Assembly (NCBI RefSeq): GCF_019749375.1
Contig: NZ_JACWFE010000013.1
Coordinates: 62,001-126,000, forward strand
Reading direction: 5' to 3'
DNA length: 64,000 nt
DNA from: Bacillus sp. S/N-304-OC-R1
GTDB lineage: Bacteria > Bacillota > Bacilli > Bacillales > Cytobacillaceae
In this document: positions 1 through 8,249 of the stretch, piece by piece
Layout: every line of letters begins with the position of its first letter
Numbering within the stretch: the first letter of the stretch is position 1
Translations under genes and position numbers: made by a program
The notes under the pieces: model-generated
The model's database searches: none
Seen by the model: only the letters and a program-made list of their open reading frames with translations
Told to the model about the DNA's origin: nothing

Positions 1-183
1 TTGTTTTCTAGGGCTAGCTCTATAAAAACGTTGAAAAATGTAATACACTACAGCACCAACTAATAAAATGACAGCTATTCTCCGCAAAAAACCGGCGGGA
101 TTTGATATCATACTGGTGGACACTCCCAAAACAGCTAGAAGAACAAGACCAGAAATAATCAATAGTGAAATCCGATTTTTCAA
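1..183 (-). CDS. yqhP: YqhP-like small membrane protein, SA1362 family (C-terminus cut by window edge)
   Basis: The reverse strand reads 61 codons without a stop from a TTG at 183 to the window edge. A strong SD (GGGAGGT, 191-197) lies seven bases upstream and decides the start. The product begins MKNRISLLIISGLVLLAV and shows two hydrophobic segments (about residues 4-19 and 33-49) followed by a basic stretch, as in the YqhP/SA1362 family, a conserved Firmicutes membrane protein of unknown function. It lies 65 bp downstream of yqhQ on the same strand, as in B. subtilis, so the two are probably co-transcribed. The C-terminal part is outside the window. Confidence 0.75.
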   Translation of the reverse strand, partial: MKNRISLLIISGLVLLAVLGVSTSMISNPAGFLRRIAVILLVGAVVYYIFQRFYRASPRKQ

Positions 184-248
184 GAAAGCCACCTCCCTAT
201 GAGCATGATGAGCATTTTTCCATTCTTTTAAACTTATGGAAATGAAAA

Positions 249-1193
249 TTACAAAATTTCTTCAGTTTTCAGTTTTTCTTCCGTTTCATTTTCTTTTGCT
301 AATAATCTTTCAAATGAGAGAATGGCAACCTCCACTTGATCGTCTTTTGGTTCCTTTGTAGTTAGGAGCTGCAGCCATAGACCTGGCAAACCTAAATACT
401 TCAATACTGGAACATTCCTAACTTTATTCGTTAATTGCAGTACTTCAAAAGAAATGCCAAGTACAACAGGAATTAATGCGAGTCGGTTTAAAACGCGCAC
501 GTAAAGAGGTTCTGTTGGGACAAGTAAATAAACGAACACTCCGATAATGACGGTAAATAATATGAAACTGCTTCCGCAGCGGTAATGAAGTCTTGATTGG
601 GCTTGCACATTTTCGATTGTTAATTCTTTTCCGTTTTCAAAAGCGTTAATTACTTTATGCTCAGCACCATGGTATTGGAATACCCTTTTGATAATAGGTG
701 TTAAAGAAACGAAATAAATATAAACAAGCAATAGCATTAATTTAAAAAAGCCCTCAACTAAAATCTGTGCGAAATGTCCTGGGAAAATCGGTTTTGTTAA
801 TGCTGCTAAGAAAACAGGGACAAGTGTAAAAATAAACTTGCCAAAAAGAAATGATATGACGCCTATTGCAGCTACTCCAAGCCACATCGATAATTTAGAG
901 CCTTCCTGTTCATTTAACTTATCGTCTTCGCTCGGATCTAAATCGAATCTTTCTGTTGAGAAATTTAAATGCTTTGAGCCATTTGCGCTTGCTTCAAAAA
1001 TAGCAACAATTCCGCGGAGAAGTGGGATCTTTTTTAACATCTGCAGGGAAGGTTTTGATTTACGTGGCAGCTCGAAATATTCTATAGAGTTATCCTTACG
1101 TCTGATTGCAGTCACATAATGATGTTTTCCACCAAACATGACTCCCTCTACAACCGCTTGGCCGCCGTATACAGGCTTCTGAACTTTTGACAT
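249..1193 (-). CDS. yqhQ: YqhQ, DUF1385 family membrane protein
   Basis: The 314-residue product carries the N-terminal signature VYGGQAVVEGVMFGGK typical of DUF1385. Three or four hydrophobic segments follow (about residues 103-135, 145-170, 210-230), with a FQYHGAEHKVINAFE motif between them. The polar C-terminus is rich in Lys and Glu. The start is set at ATG 1193 (MSKVQKP) because a GGTG sits about nine bases upstream and family members begin here; an in-frame TTG at 1208 has no SD. The family is widespread in Firmicutes and its biochemical role is unknown. It is divergent from yqhR across about 300 bp. Confidence 0.88.
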   Translation of the reverse strand: MSKVQKPVYGGQAVVEGVMFGGKHHYVTAIRRKDNSIEYFELPRKSKPSLQMLKKIPLLRGIVAIFEASANGSKHLNFSTERFDLDPSEDDKLNEQEGSKLSMWLGVAAIGVISFLFGKFIFTLVPVFLAALTKPIFPGHFAQILVEGFFKLMLLLVYIYFVSLTPIIKRVFQYHGAEHKVINAFENGKELTIENVQAQSRLHYRCGSSFILFTVIIGVFVYLLVPTEPLYVRVLNRLALIPVVLGISFEVLQLTNKVRNVPVLKYLGLPGLWLQLLTTKEPKDDQVEVAILSFERLLAKENETEEKLKTEEIL

Positions 1194-1424
1194 GTGTATT
1201 TGCACCAACCTAATTTGAACTCGGAATGTAACAGCTAAATAAACAAGGGTGCTTTAAATCATCGCAATATTTCTTAAGCATGTAGTTATGCTTGAAAACA
1301 ACTTGTTCAAAGGGGCTTCATTTAAAAGCTGTATGTACCTATCTTTATTCTACTAAAAATCCAAAAAAACCTCTAGGAATGACTTACAAATGCCAATAAT
1401 TAATTTATTTTTTGCTTGTTCTAA

Positions 1425-1453
1425 TGGAAAGTAGTCTTAATTCTTTTTATAAT
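1425..1453 (+). promoter_or_regulatory. Candidate sigma-A promoter for yqhR
   Basis: The -35 is TGGAAA (1425-1430), followed by a 17-bp spacer and a perfect TATAAT (1448-1453), about 50 bp before the yqhR start. The rest of the 1194-1501 gap is AT-rich and shows nothing else I can support. Confidence 0.5.
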
Positions 1454-1501
1454 GCAAGTGAATAAATGCATAGGGACATAATATGAATGGAGGTGGATAT
1501 T

Positions 1502-2014
1502 ATGGCAGAAGAAAAGAACGCTGAACAACATCAAAATAATCAGCCAATGTCTTTTATGACAATGGTTATTTTAACCGGATTGATTGGAGGGATTTTCTGG
1601 AGCGGCCTTGCTTATTTAGCTTATGTTGTGAATTTAACAGAAATACACCCTAAAGTAATAATGGAACCATGGACAGTAGGAGATTGGAAGGATAGCTGGC
1701 TAGGTACGGTTATCTCCATCTTATTTATAGGGGTCATCTCAATCGTATCTGCACTCATATACTATGCCTTGCTGCGTAGGTTCCCAAGTATATGGGTTGG
1801 CATATTCTATGGCATTGTCCTTTTCCTTTTAGTATTCTTTGTTCTTAATCCAATTTTTCCTGGAATAAGTCCCGTCCATGAACTTGACAGAAATACCATT
1901 ATTACATCTATATGTTTCTATGTATTATATGGTGTATTTGTAGGCTATTCGATATCGTACGAAGAGAGTGAAATAAATTATAAGAAGAAACGGGAAAAAG
2001 AGGCAAGTTCATAG
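1502..2014 (+). CDS. yqhR: YqhR membrane protein
   Basis: This 170-residue integral membrane protein has four hydrophobic segments (about residues 17-42, 67-95, 103-125 and 135-155), charged termini and a basic C-terminal tail (YKKKREKEA). It matches YqhR by position and topology: divergent from yqhQ and upstream of papA. The start ATG 1502 has GGAGGT (1489-1494) seven bases upstream. An in-frame ATG at 1487 overlaps that SD and is unlikely. Function is unknown for the family. In B. subtilis a dehydroquinase gene (aroQ/yqhS) follows; here it is missing. Confidence 0.8.
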   Translation: MAEEKNAEQHQNNQPMSFMTMVILTGLIGGIFWSGLAYLAYVVNLTEIHPKVIMEPWTVGDWKDSWLGTVISILFIGVISIVSALIYYALLRRFPSIWVGIFYGIVLFLLVFFVLNPIFPGISPVHELDRNTIITSICFYVLYGVFVGYSISYEESEINYKKKREKEASS

Positions 2015-2047
2015 GAGGGATTTTAAATCATAGATATGCTTTTCCCT

Positions 2048-2076
2048 TTGGATTTTCATGGTAGTTAAAATAAAAT
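2048..2076 (+). promoter_or_regulatory. Candidate sigma-A promoter for papA-efp
   Basis: TTGGAT (2048-2053), a 17-bp spacer and TAAAAT (2071-2076) lie about 65 bp upstream of papA. Spacing is optimal and each hexamer is close to consensus. Confidence 0.5.
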
Positions 2077-2141
2077 CATTTATGTTAGAATGTTCTTGGT
2101 AATTAATTTTTCGCTGTACGAAATTAAGGGGGAGAAGAAAA

Positions 2142-3203
2142 ATGGAAAAGCTGCAAAAACTTCGCTCAAGCTTCGAACGAATAGGCATTGATGGAATGCT
2201 AGTTACTAGTGAATATAACCGTCGCTATATGACGAACTTTACAGGTTCAGCAGGTGTTGTGTTAGTTAGTGGGGAACATGCTCAATTTATAACTGATTTC
2301 CGTTATATTGAACAAGCTCAGTCAGAATGTATTGGGTATGACATTGTCAAACACACAGGCTCTATCCCAGATGAAGTGGCAGAGCAAGTAAAGAACCTTG
2401 GAATAAAGAAGTTAGGCTTTGAACAGGATCATCTAACTTTTTCCGATTTTAAAGCTTATGAAAAAGCTGTACAAGCAGAATTAATCCCTGTATCGAATGA
2501 AATTGAAAAGTTACGCTTGATAAAGACTGATGCAGAGATTAAGATATTAAAGGTAGCGGCTGAGATTGCTGATGCTGCATTTAAACATATTATTGATTTC
2601 ATTCGCCCAGGCATCACAGAGCTTGATGTATCGAATGAATTAGAGTTCTTTATGAGAAAAGCTGGCGCTGAATCATCTTCTTTTGATATTATCGTCGCTT
2701 CCGGCTATCGTTCTGCACTTCCACATGGCAGAGCAAGTAGTAAAGTGATTGAAAAAGGCGATTTCGTTACACTTGATTACGGTGCTTACTATAATGGGTA
2801 TGTTTCAGATATAACTCGAACTTTGGCAGTTGGGGAACCTGACAGCAAGCTTAAGGATATTTATGATATTGTCCTTCAAGCGCAATTACGTGGTATGGAA
2901 GGAATCAAACCAGGTATGACAGGGAAAGAAGCAGATGCTCTGACCCGTGATTATATTACGGAAAAGGGTTATGGAGAATATTTCGGACATTCAACTGGAC
3001 ATGGAATCGGTCTAGAAGTTCATGAAGGACCATCCCTTTCAGTGAAATCTGATGTTGTTCTGGAACCTGGAATGGTCGTAACAGTTGAGCCTGGCATTTA
3101 CATACCTGGACTTGGCGGAGTTCGAATTGAGGACGACACGATTATTACAAAAGAACATAATGAATCGCTTACGCATTCAACAAAGGAACTGATTATTCTA
3201 TAA
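2142..3203 (+). CDS. papA: Xaa-Pro aminopeptidase/dipeptidase, M24 family
   Basis: The 353-residue protein has the two-domain architecture of M24B peptidases: an N-terminal creatinase-like domain (about residues 1-125) and a C-terminal pita-bread metallopeptidase domain. The dinuclear metal ligands are all present in order: Asp in TLDYG, Asp in SDITRT, His in the GHGIGLEVHE block, Glu in VTVEPGIY and Glu in GGVRIEDD. It should cleave N-terminal residues before proline in cytosolic peptides. The start ATG 2142 follows AAGGGGGAG. It lies 64 bp upstream of efp, the usual Bacillus arrangement (yqhT-efp). A role in clearing Pro-containing peptides next to EF-P is a common suggestion, not shown by the sequence. 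Confidence 0.93.
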   Translation: MEKLQKLRSSFERIGIDGMLVTSEYNRRYMTNFTGSAGVVLVSGEHAQFITDFRYIEQAQSECIGYDIVKHTGSIPDEVAEQVKNLGIKKLGFEQDHLTFSDFKAYEKAVQAELIPVSNEIEKLRLIKTDAEIKILKVAAEIADAAFKHIIDFIRPGITELDVSNELEFFMRKAGAESSSFDIIVASGYRSALPHGRASSKVIEKGDFVTLDYGAYYNGYVSDITRTLAVGEPDSKLKDIYDIVLQAQLRGMEGIKPGMTGKEADALTRDYITEKGYGEYFGHSTGHGIGLEVHEGPSLSVKSDVVLEPGMVVTVEPGIYIPGLGGVRIEDDTIITKEHNESLTHSTKELIIL

Positions 3204-3267
3204 TTCATTGTTCTGAAACTAATTTCTTTTAATTAGTTTTAGTCGTGACACTCTAGGAGGATTATTA

Positions 3268-3825
3268 ATGATTTCTGTAAACGATTTTCGTACGGGTTTA
3301 ACAATTGAAGTAGATGGCGGAATTTGGCGTGTAATGGATTTCCAACACGTTAAGCCGGGAAAAGGTGCTGCATTCGTACGTTCAAAATTACGTAATTTAC
3401 GAAATGGAAATGTTCAAGAAAAAACTTTCCGTGCTGGTGAAAAAGTCGCAAAAGCACAAATTGATAACAGAAAAATGCAATACCTTTATGCAAATGGTGA
3501 TCAGCATGTATTTATGGATAATGAATCATATGACCAAATTGAATTACCTGCCGCACAAATCGAGTATGAACTGAAGTTCCTTAAGGAAAATATGGAAGTT
3601 CATATTTTAATGTATAATACAGAAACACTTGGTGTTGAACTTCCAAATACTGTTGAATTAGAAGTAATTGAAACAGAGCCAGGAATTAAAGGGGACACAG
3701 CTTCCGGCGGTTCTAAACCGGCAAAACTTGAAACAGGTCTTGTTGTTCAAGTACCATTCTTCATTAACCAAGGTGATAAGCTAATCATCAATACAGATGA
3801 AGGTTCTTACGTTTCACGCGCATAG
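3268..3825 (+). CDS. efp: Elongation factor P
   Basis: The 185-residue product has the standard length and three-domain layout of bacterial EF-P: an N-terminal KOW-like domain followed by two OB domains. The tip loop reads PGKGAAFVR, with Lys32 at the position that is modified in this family (5-aminopentanol in B. subtilis). The C-terminal signature FIxxGDKLxINTxEGxYxxR is present. EF-P relieves ribosome stalling at polyproline stretches. The start ATG 3268 has TAGGAGG eight bases upstream. A strong terminator follows at once, so papA-efp forms a short unit that ends here. Confidence 0.97.
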   Translation: MISVNDFRTGLTIEVDGGIWRVMDFQHVKPGKGAAFVRSKLRNLRNGNVQEKTFRAGEKVAKAQIDNRKMQYLYANGDQHVFMDNESYDQIELPAAQIEYELKFLKENMEVHILMYNTETLGVELPNTVELEVIETEPGIKGDTASGGSKPAKLETGLVVQVPFFINQGDKLIINTDEGSYVSRA

Positions 3826-3840
3826 TAAATTGGCATTGAA

Positions 3841-3878
3841 CAGGGATTGCATTTATGCAATCCCTGTTTGTAAAAAAA
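3841..3878 (+). terminator. Rho-independent terminator of papA-efp
   Basis: A near-perfect 12-bp stem (CAGGGATTGCAT / ATGCAATCCCTG, 3841-3866) is followed by TTTGT, then A-rich sequence. It starts 15 bp after the efp stop. The A-rich flank could also let it serve the opposite strand. Confidence 0.75.
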
Positions 3879-3884
3879 TACCTC

Positions 3885-3913
3885 TTGTGATAACGAATGT
3901 TTTTGGGTATTAT
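3885..3913 (+). promoter_or_regulatory. Sigma-A promoter of the non-coding RNA
   Basis: TTGTGA (3885-3890), a 17-bp spacer and TATTAT (3908-3913) stand directly after the efp terminator. No open reading frame with an SD follows, but a second terminator does, about 200 bp later. Confidence 0.6.
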
Positions 3914-3919
3914 AAGTAT

Positions 3920-4146
3920 ACAGAAGCTGCGTTGTACGCTTGAATATGAAGTTTCAACCTTTATTTATTTTAAGGGAGTTCAACACCATAATCGGACCAT
4001 CATGCCTTACATACAGAGGACGATTGCGAAGATCATTGCGAACACCCACCTGGAGGAGCAGGTATGAAACTCCATATTAATCGGCGGCAAAGGCGGCTAT
4101 ACATAAGCAAAACTTAAGCAATAACCAGATGGTTATTGCTTTTTTA
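3920..4146 (+). ncRNA. Structured non-coding RNA, candidate 6S RNA
   Basis: The segment is bounded by its own promoter and a perfect terminator and has no supported reading frame. Its ends pair: AATATGAAGTTTC near 3943-3955 matches GAAACTCCATATT near 4066-4078 with one mismatch, and further out GCTGC and CGC blocks pair with the GGCGGC-rich 3' side; GTATA/TATAC closes the helix. Inside is a small hairpin ACCTG-GAGGAG-CAGGT (about 4048-4063) preceded by AACACCC. A long closing helix, a central opening, a small 3'-side hairpin and a GGCGGC block are features of 6S RNA, which binds sigma-A RNA polymerase. Length (about 200-225 nt) fits. The 6S name is an inference from architecture; another structured small RNA remains possible. 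Confidence 0.55.
4116..4145. terminator. Bidirectional terminator between the ncRNA and the SIMPL gene
   Basis: Perfect 11-bp stem AAGCAATAACC / GGTTATTGCTT with an AGAT loop and a T run on the plus strand. The minus-strand gene stops at 4144, inside the T run, so the hairpin may serve both strands. Confidence 0.85.
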
Positions 4147-4818
4147 TTGTGTAAAATATTCAAATTCAGCCTCAACTTGACCAATGATTTCCATAGTACC
4201 AGACTGAATCGGTGTGATTGATGCTGATTTTAAAAATAGGGAGTTTTGCATAGGGATGGGGTCACCATGATTCCTAACTATTTCATTTATCATGATAGGT
4301 GTTTGAAATAATTGAACTCTTAATGTTTTTGCGATAACATCCGCTTTTTTGTACGCATCAATAACTGCTAATGATAACGCCTGTTTTTCATAATGAGCTG
4401 CATGCTCTGCAGAAAATACTAAACTTGAGACGATATTGGCACCATTTTTTACAGCTGTGTCTACTGCCAATCCTGCTTTTTCAATCGGGTTAACTGAAAT
4501 GAGCAGAAGATGCTCAACCTTATACCCTCTAAAAATTTGCTTCCCCTCTATATAATCATAATGAGGAAAAATAGAATAATTTTTGGTTTGTATTTGCTCG
4601 TTTGGAATGCCGATTTCTCTTAGGTTTAGGATGATTCCTTCAATAATTTGTGTATTTTTCTTTTGCGCTGCTTCTAATACAGCATCTTCTGTAGATGCTC
4701 CTAAAGTAATCTCTGCTGTATCAGGCTGGATTACGACCTTACCTAACCCCGATACTCTAATGATATTCCGTTTATTCTTAAGAGCGGTATTTCTATAAGC
4801 AGGCTGCTGAACATACAT
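4144..4818 (-). CDS. SIMPL (DUF541) domain protein
   Basis: The 224-residue product matches the SIMPL/DUF541 family: an N-terminal VSGLGKVVIQPDTAEITLG strand typical of the domain, a central NYSIFPHYDY segment, an LLISV...KAGLAVDTAVKNGAN block and a C-terminal FEY strand. The whole protein is essentially one domain. There is no signal peptide in the first 25 residues, although many family members are exported. Function is poorly defined; relatives have been tied to oxidative stress or envelope assembly. The start ATG 4818 has GGAGGAGAGGGAG just upstream. It is downstream of the phosphatase gene on the same strand, 111 bp away. Neither gene occupies this place in B. subtilis. Confidence 0.8.
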   Translation of the reverse strand: MYVQQPAYRNTALKNKRNIIRVSGLGKVVIQPDTAEITLGASTEDAVLEAAQKKNTQIIEGIILNLREIGIPNEQIQTKNYSIFPHYDYIEGKQIFRGYKVEHLLLISVNPIEKAGLAVDTAVKNGANIVSSLVFSAEHAAHYEKQALSLAVIDAYKKADVIAKTLRVQLFQTPIMINEIVRNHGDPIPMQNSLFLKSASITPIQSGTMEIIGQVEAEFEYFTQ

Positions 4819-4929
4819 TCTTCTCCCTCTCCTCCATATATTTAAGCTTTGTAAATATATACGGTAGAAGGTGAAGTAACATTCTTAATGCCGGCTCTTG
4901 TTAATTATAATAGTCCATTCAAAGTATAC

Positions 4930-6327
4930 TTAAAAATCGTAGTTCATGAGTTGTGCAATCTTCTTGGGGACGTCTGTATTTTCAAGGACGCCATGAAAAA
5001 CATCTCCTCCTTTCCCATATGCAAAAAGAATGATTGGATTAGAAGTATGACCACCTGTTGTACTGATGGATCTAACTTTTCGTTGAACTATACCTGCGTT
5101 AAAGTGCTTTGCGAGCACGCTTCCCAATTCCCAAGCAGCTGCATATTGAGGATAAACTAACCCACTTTCATCCATTATACTTTCGTTGTATTGCTGAATT
5201 TCATCAGCTGTTAATTCAATATTTGCATATTCCTTGACTACGTTTTTAATACTTTCTGGATCATACTCCATTGAGTTTGTCTTCTTAATAAATTGCATCA
5301 CCATATATTCTGGTGATGCTTTTACTTGCTTTAAACCCTTAATATCTAGAGGTTCAGTGGCAGAGATGCCCATTGTCTCGTGATCAGCAGCAACAAGGAC
5401 TAATGTGTTTTGATCTTTTTTTGCCCAATCAACCGCATATTGTACAGCATGGTCAAATTCAATTACTTCCTTCCAAACACTTGTTAAATCTGCAGCATGT
5501 GAGGCGTGGTCAATACGTGCACCTTCACACATAAGAAAAAATCCGTTATTTCCTTTCGATAAAAATTCTATCGCTTTTTTTGTCATTTCTTTTAAACTTG
5601 GTTCCTGACTATTGATAAGTTTGCGATCTAGCTTAAAGCTCATATAGGAGGAATGAAATAAGCCAAGAAGTTTATTCCCGTTAGCATTTAATAATTCATC
5701 TCTAGTAGAAACAAACGTATAGCCATCGTTCATCGCCTCTTTTATTAGATTTTTGCCATTTTGGTGTTTAGGCTTAAATACGTCGGCTCCTCCTCCGAGA
5801 AGAACGTCTACTCCATTTTTAAGCTGCTGTCTAGCAATTTCATCCTGACCTGACCAACGGTTATTGACGCTAGCAGTAAACGCTGCAGGTGTGGCGTCTG
5901 TGACTGTATTAGTTGAAATCACACCAGTTTTTTTACCGTTCTTCTTAAAAGTATCAAGAATGCTAGTGGCTTCCTTTCCATCTGGTGTTACTCCGACCAT
6001 GCCATTATTTGTCTTTTTCCCAATTGCTAATGCAGTCCCTCCTGCAGCGGAATCTGTAACTGTATGATCAGCTGAAGAGGTATGAACGAGTGAAACAAAT
6101 GGCAAAGATTCGAGAAACAGTCTGCCTTCCTTTCCATACTCCAATAGTCTAGCGATTTCTATTTGGCCAGCTCCCATTCCATCACCTATCATCAAAATGA
6201 CATTTTGAGGAGAGGATGATAGCTTTTTATCTACGAGATGTTCATTTTCTTTTGAATACGTAATAGAGTGTAAACTTATTCCTATCATTAAAAAAGCAGT
6301 TACTAAACAAACAAATGTTTTCCTCAT
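4930..6327 (-). CDS. Secreted alkaline phosphatase, PhoA family
   Basis: The 465-residue protein has a typical signal peptide (basic MRK, hydrophobic residues 5-20). The alkaline phosphatase motifs are complete: metal ligand Asp49 in LMIGDGMG, nucleophile Ser93 in VTDSAAGGTA, then CEGARIDHASHAAD, AADHETMG and a late GGHTSNP histidine. It should hydrolyse phosphate monoesters outside the membrane with two zinc and one magnesium ion. The start ATG 6327 has AAAGGAGG upstream. I saw no clear tandem PhoP box (TTAACA-like) upstream, so phosphate control is not supported by sequence. It sits between efp and spoIIIAA, where B. subtilis has only yqhV. Confidence 0.92.
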   Translation of the reverse strand: MRKTFVCLVTAFLMIGISLHSITYSKENEHLVDKKLSSSPQNVILMIGDGMGAGQIEIARLLEYGKEGRLFLESLPFVSLVHTSSADHTVTDSAAGGTALAIGKKTNNGMVGVTPDGKEATSILDTFKKNGKKTGVISTNTVTDATPAAFTASVNNRWSGQDEIARQQLKNGVDVLLGGGADVFKPKHQNGKNLIKEAMNDGYTFVSTRDELLNANGNKLLGLFHSSYMSFKLDRKLINSQEPSLKEMTKKAIEFLSKGNNGFFLMCEGARIDHASHAADLTSVWKEVIEFDHAVQYAVDWAKKDQNTLVLVAADHETMGISATEPLDIKGLKQVKASPEYMVMQFIKKTNSMEYDPESIKNVVKEYANIELTADEIQQYNESIMDESGLVYPQYAAAWELGSVLAKHFNAGIVQRKVRSISTTGGHTSNPIILFAYGKGGDVFHGVLENTDVPKKIAQLMNYDF

Positions 6328-6417
6328 TTTGTTTCCTCCTTTTACATTCTTCTACTATTTTTTGTAAACTTCAGATTAAATACTCAAATAAATAAAGAAC
6401 AAATGAATAAATCAAAG

Positions 6418-6445
6418 TCATATTGTCTCAATGCAGGCATACATT
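6418..6445 (+). promoter_or_regulatory. Sigma-E promoter of the spoIIIA operon
   Basis: TCATATT (6418-6424), a 13-bp spacer and CATACATT (6438-6445) match the sigma-E consensus (ATATT, 13-14 bp, CATACA-T) closely. It lies about 75 bp upstream of spoIIIAA, consistent with mother-cell expression of this operon. Confidence 0.75.
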
Positions 6446-6518
6446 TTAAGTAGAAACATGCTAGTCCATCGAGAAAGAGAGAAGGACCTGAAGGAATAAA
6501 TATAGGAGGAACTAGTCA

Positions 6519-7445
6519 TTGAAAACAATTCTGCCTTTTTTACCGAAAAATATCTCAGAAAAAATGATGCATATTCCACCTCCTCAATTGAATGAATTAG
6601 AAGAAATACGTGTACGTATCAATAGACCACTTGAATTAACGTTCAAGGGCAATCCACAGTTTTTGCACTATGTTGTGACACAGGAAGATGCTCTGCATTT
6701 ATTAAACAAGATTAGTCATTTTTCTATATATACTCTTGAGGAAGAATTACGAAGAGGGTATGTCACGATTGAAGGCGGGCACCGAGTCGGATTAGCTGGA
6801 AAAGTCATTCTAGATGGTGGAAGAGTGAAAGCGATTAGAGATATTTCTTCTTTTAATATTCGTATTGCCAGAGAACAGATAGGAATTGCAGATAAATTGA
6901 TTATGAATTTACAAGCTGAAGGATCTTGGCTTCATACAATGATTATTGGTCCGCCACAAACAGGTAAAACGACTCTTCTTCGTGATATTGCGAGAATCAT
7001 ATCAGGCGGAGACACGTTTGATCGGTTTCCAGCCTTCAAAGTCGGAATAATTGATGAACGTTCTGAAATTGCAGGAAGTGTCAGTGGTATTCCGCAAATG
7101 ACATTTGGGCCGAGAATAGACGTGCTTGATGCCTGTCCGAAGGTTGAAGGCATGATGATGATGATTCGTTCGATGAGTCCTGATGTATTAATAGTGGACG
7201 AAATAGGCAGAAAAGAAGATGGAGAGGCCATAATGGAGGCAGTGAATGCGGGCATTAAGCTCATGATGACTACCCATGGGAATTCATTGGATGAAATTCG
7301 TAACAGACCTACTCTCAAGCCAATTATTGAAATGGGTATTTTCCAGCGATTTATTGAGCTTACAAGAAAAAATGGTCCTGGAACAGTTGCAAGCATAAAA
7401 GATAAGAATGGAAGAGATATCCTCTATGAAGTGAGGGTGACATAA
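6519..7445 (+). CDS. spoIIIAA: Stage III sporulation ATPase SpoIIIAA
   Basis: The 308-residue product resembles secretion ATPases. Walker A is IIGPPQTGKTTLL (about residues 141-153) and Walker B is VLIVDEIG (about 227-234). An R-rich segment between them (PRIDVLDACPKVEGMMMMIRSM) is typical of SpoIIIAA. It powers the mother-cell side of the SpoIIIA-SpoIIQ feeding-tube complex at the engulfing forespore. The start is TTG 6519 with AGGAGGA upstream, giving a length equal to the B. subtilis protein within one residue. The stop codon abuts the ATG of spoIIIAB, indicating translational coupling. Confidence 0.96.
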   Translation: MKTILPFLPKNISEKMMHIPPPQLNELEEIRVRINRPLELTFKGNPQFLHYVVTQEDALHLLNKISHFSIYTLEEELRRGYVTIEGGHRVGLAGKVILDGGRVKAIRDISSFNIRIAREQIGIADKLIMNLQAEGSWLHTMIIGPPQTGKTTLLRDIARIISGGDTFDRFPAFKVGIIDERSEIAGSVSGIPQMTFGPRIDVLDACPKVEGMMMMIRSMSPDVLIVDEIGRKEDGEAIMEAVNAGIKLMMTTHGNSLDEIRNRPTLKPIIEMGIFQRFIELTRKNGPGTVASIKDKNGRDILYEVRVT

Positions 7446-7961
7446 ATGATTAAACTAATTGGTGCTGTGTTCATTATTATCGCTACAACATGGGGAGGCT
7501 TTGAGGCTTCAAGGCATCTGACTGAAAGGCCACGCCAGCTTAGACAGTTGAAATCAGCTCTCCAGTCATTAGAAGCAGAAATTATGTATGGACATACTCC
7601 TCTTCACGAAGCGGCAAGAAGACTATCAGCCCAAGTACCAAAGCCATTATCTGTTTTCTTTGATGTATTTGCTAAAAAGCTAACAAATTCGGAAACAACG
7701 GTAAAGGAAGCATGGGAACAAAGCCTAAAGCAAATTTGGAAAATGACCGCTCTAAAACAAGGTGAGTATGAAATCATGAAGCAATTTGGAGAGACACTGG
7801 GCCGCCATGACCGAAGTTCACAGCAAAAGCAAATCATGCTGACATTATCACATTTAGAACGAGAAGAGAATGATGCCTACGATAAACAAGCCAAATACGA
7901 AAAAATGGTGAAAAGTCTAGGGTTTTTATCGGGTTTATTATTAGTCATTTTATTAATGTAA
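7446..7961 (+). CDS. spoIIIAB: Stage III sporulation protein SpoIIIAB
   Basis: The 171-residue protein has an N-terminal membrane segment (residues 1-16), a long helical soluble region containing the SpoIIIAB signature ERPRQLRQLKSALQSLEAEI, and a C-terminal hydrophobic segment (about 155-171). The fold resembles type II/IV secretion inner-membrane GspF-like subunits. It should sit in the mother-cell membrane with SpoIIIAA. ATG 7446 directly follows the spoIIIAA stop; its SD (GTGAGGGTG) lies inside spoIIIAA. Confidence 0.95.
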   Translation: MIKLIGAVFIIIATTWGGFEASRHLTERPRQLRQLKSALQSLEAEIMYGHTPLHEAARRLSAQVPKPLSVFFDVFAKKLTNSETTVKEAWEQSLKQIWKMTALKQGEYEIMKQFGETLGRHDRSSQQKQIMLTLSHLEREENDAYDKQAKYEKMVKSLGFLSGLLLVILLM

Positions 7962-8027
7962 TTACGAAACGTTTTATATGAGAAAAAGGCGAAGGCATGC
8001 TGCTTGATATTCATAGGAGGGAATAGG

Positions 8028-8234
8028 ATGGGCCTAGAGGTTGATATTATTTTCAAAATTGCAGGTGTCGGAATTGTTGTTGCATTCCTGCATACAATTC
8101 TTGATCAGGTAGGGAAAAAGGAATATGCCCAGTGGGTAACACTGTTTGGGTTTATATATATACTTTTCATGGTTGCTTCCATTGTTGATGATTTATTTCA
8201 AAAAATTAAATCTGTATTTCTATTTCAGAGCTAA
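8028..8234 (+). CDS. spoIIIAC: Stage III sporulation protein SpoIIIAC
   Basis: This 68-residue protein has two transmembrane helices around the family motif AFLHTILDQVGKKEYAQWV, nearly identical to B. subtilis SpoIIIAC. It is a membrane component of the SpoIIIA channel complex. The start ATG 8028 (MGLEVD) follows GGAGGGAATAGG; an in-frame ATG at 8004 would add eight residues but overlaps the SD region. It lies 66 bp after spoIIIAB. Confidence 0.95.
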   Translation: MGLEVDIIFKIAGVGIVVAFLHTILDQVGKKEYAQWVTLFGFIYILFMVASIVDDLFQKIKSVFLFQS

Positions 8235-8249
8235 AAGGAGGTCTTTGCC

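Noticed and set aside
838..1119. Plus-strand open frame of 93 codons inside yqhQ
   Set aside because: It lies wholly inside a conserved gene on the other strand and has no SD or family resemblance.
4930..6518. PhoP box upstream of the alkaline phosphatase
   Set aside because: No pair of TTAACA-like repeats with correct spacing was seen in the 190-bp gap upstream.
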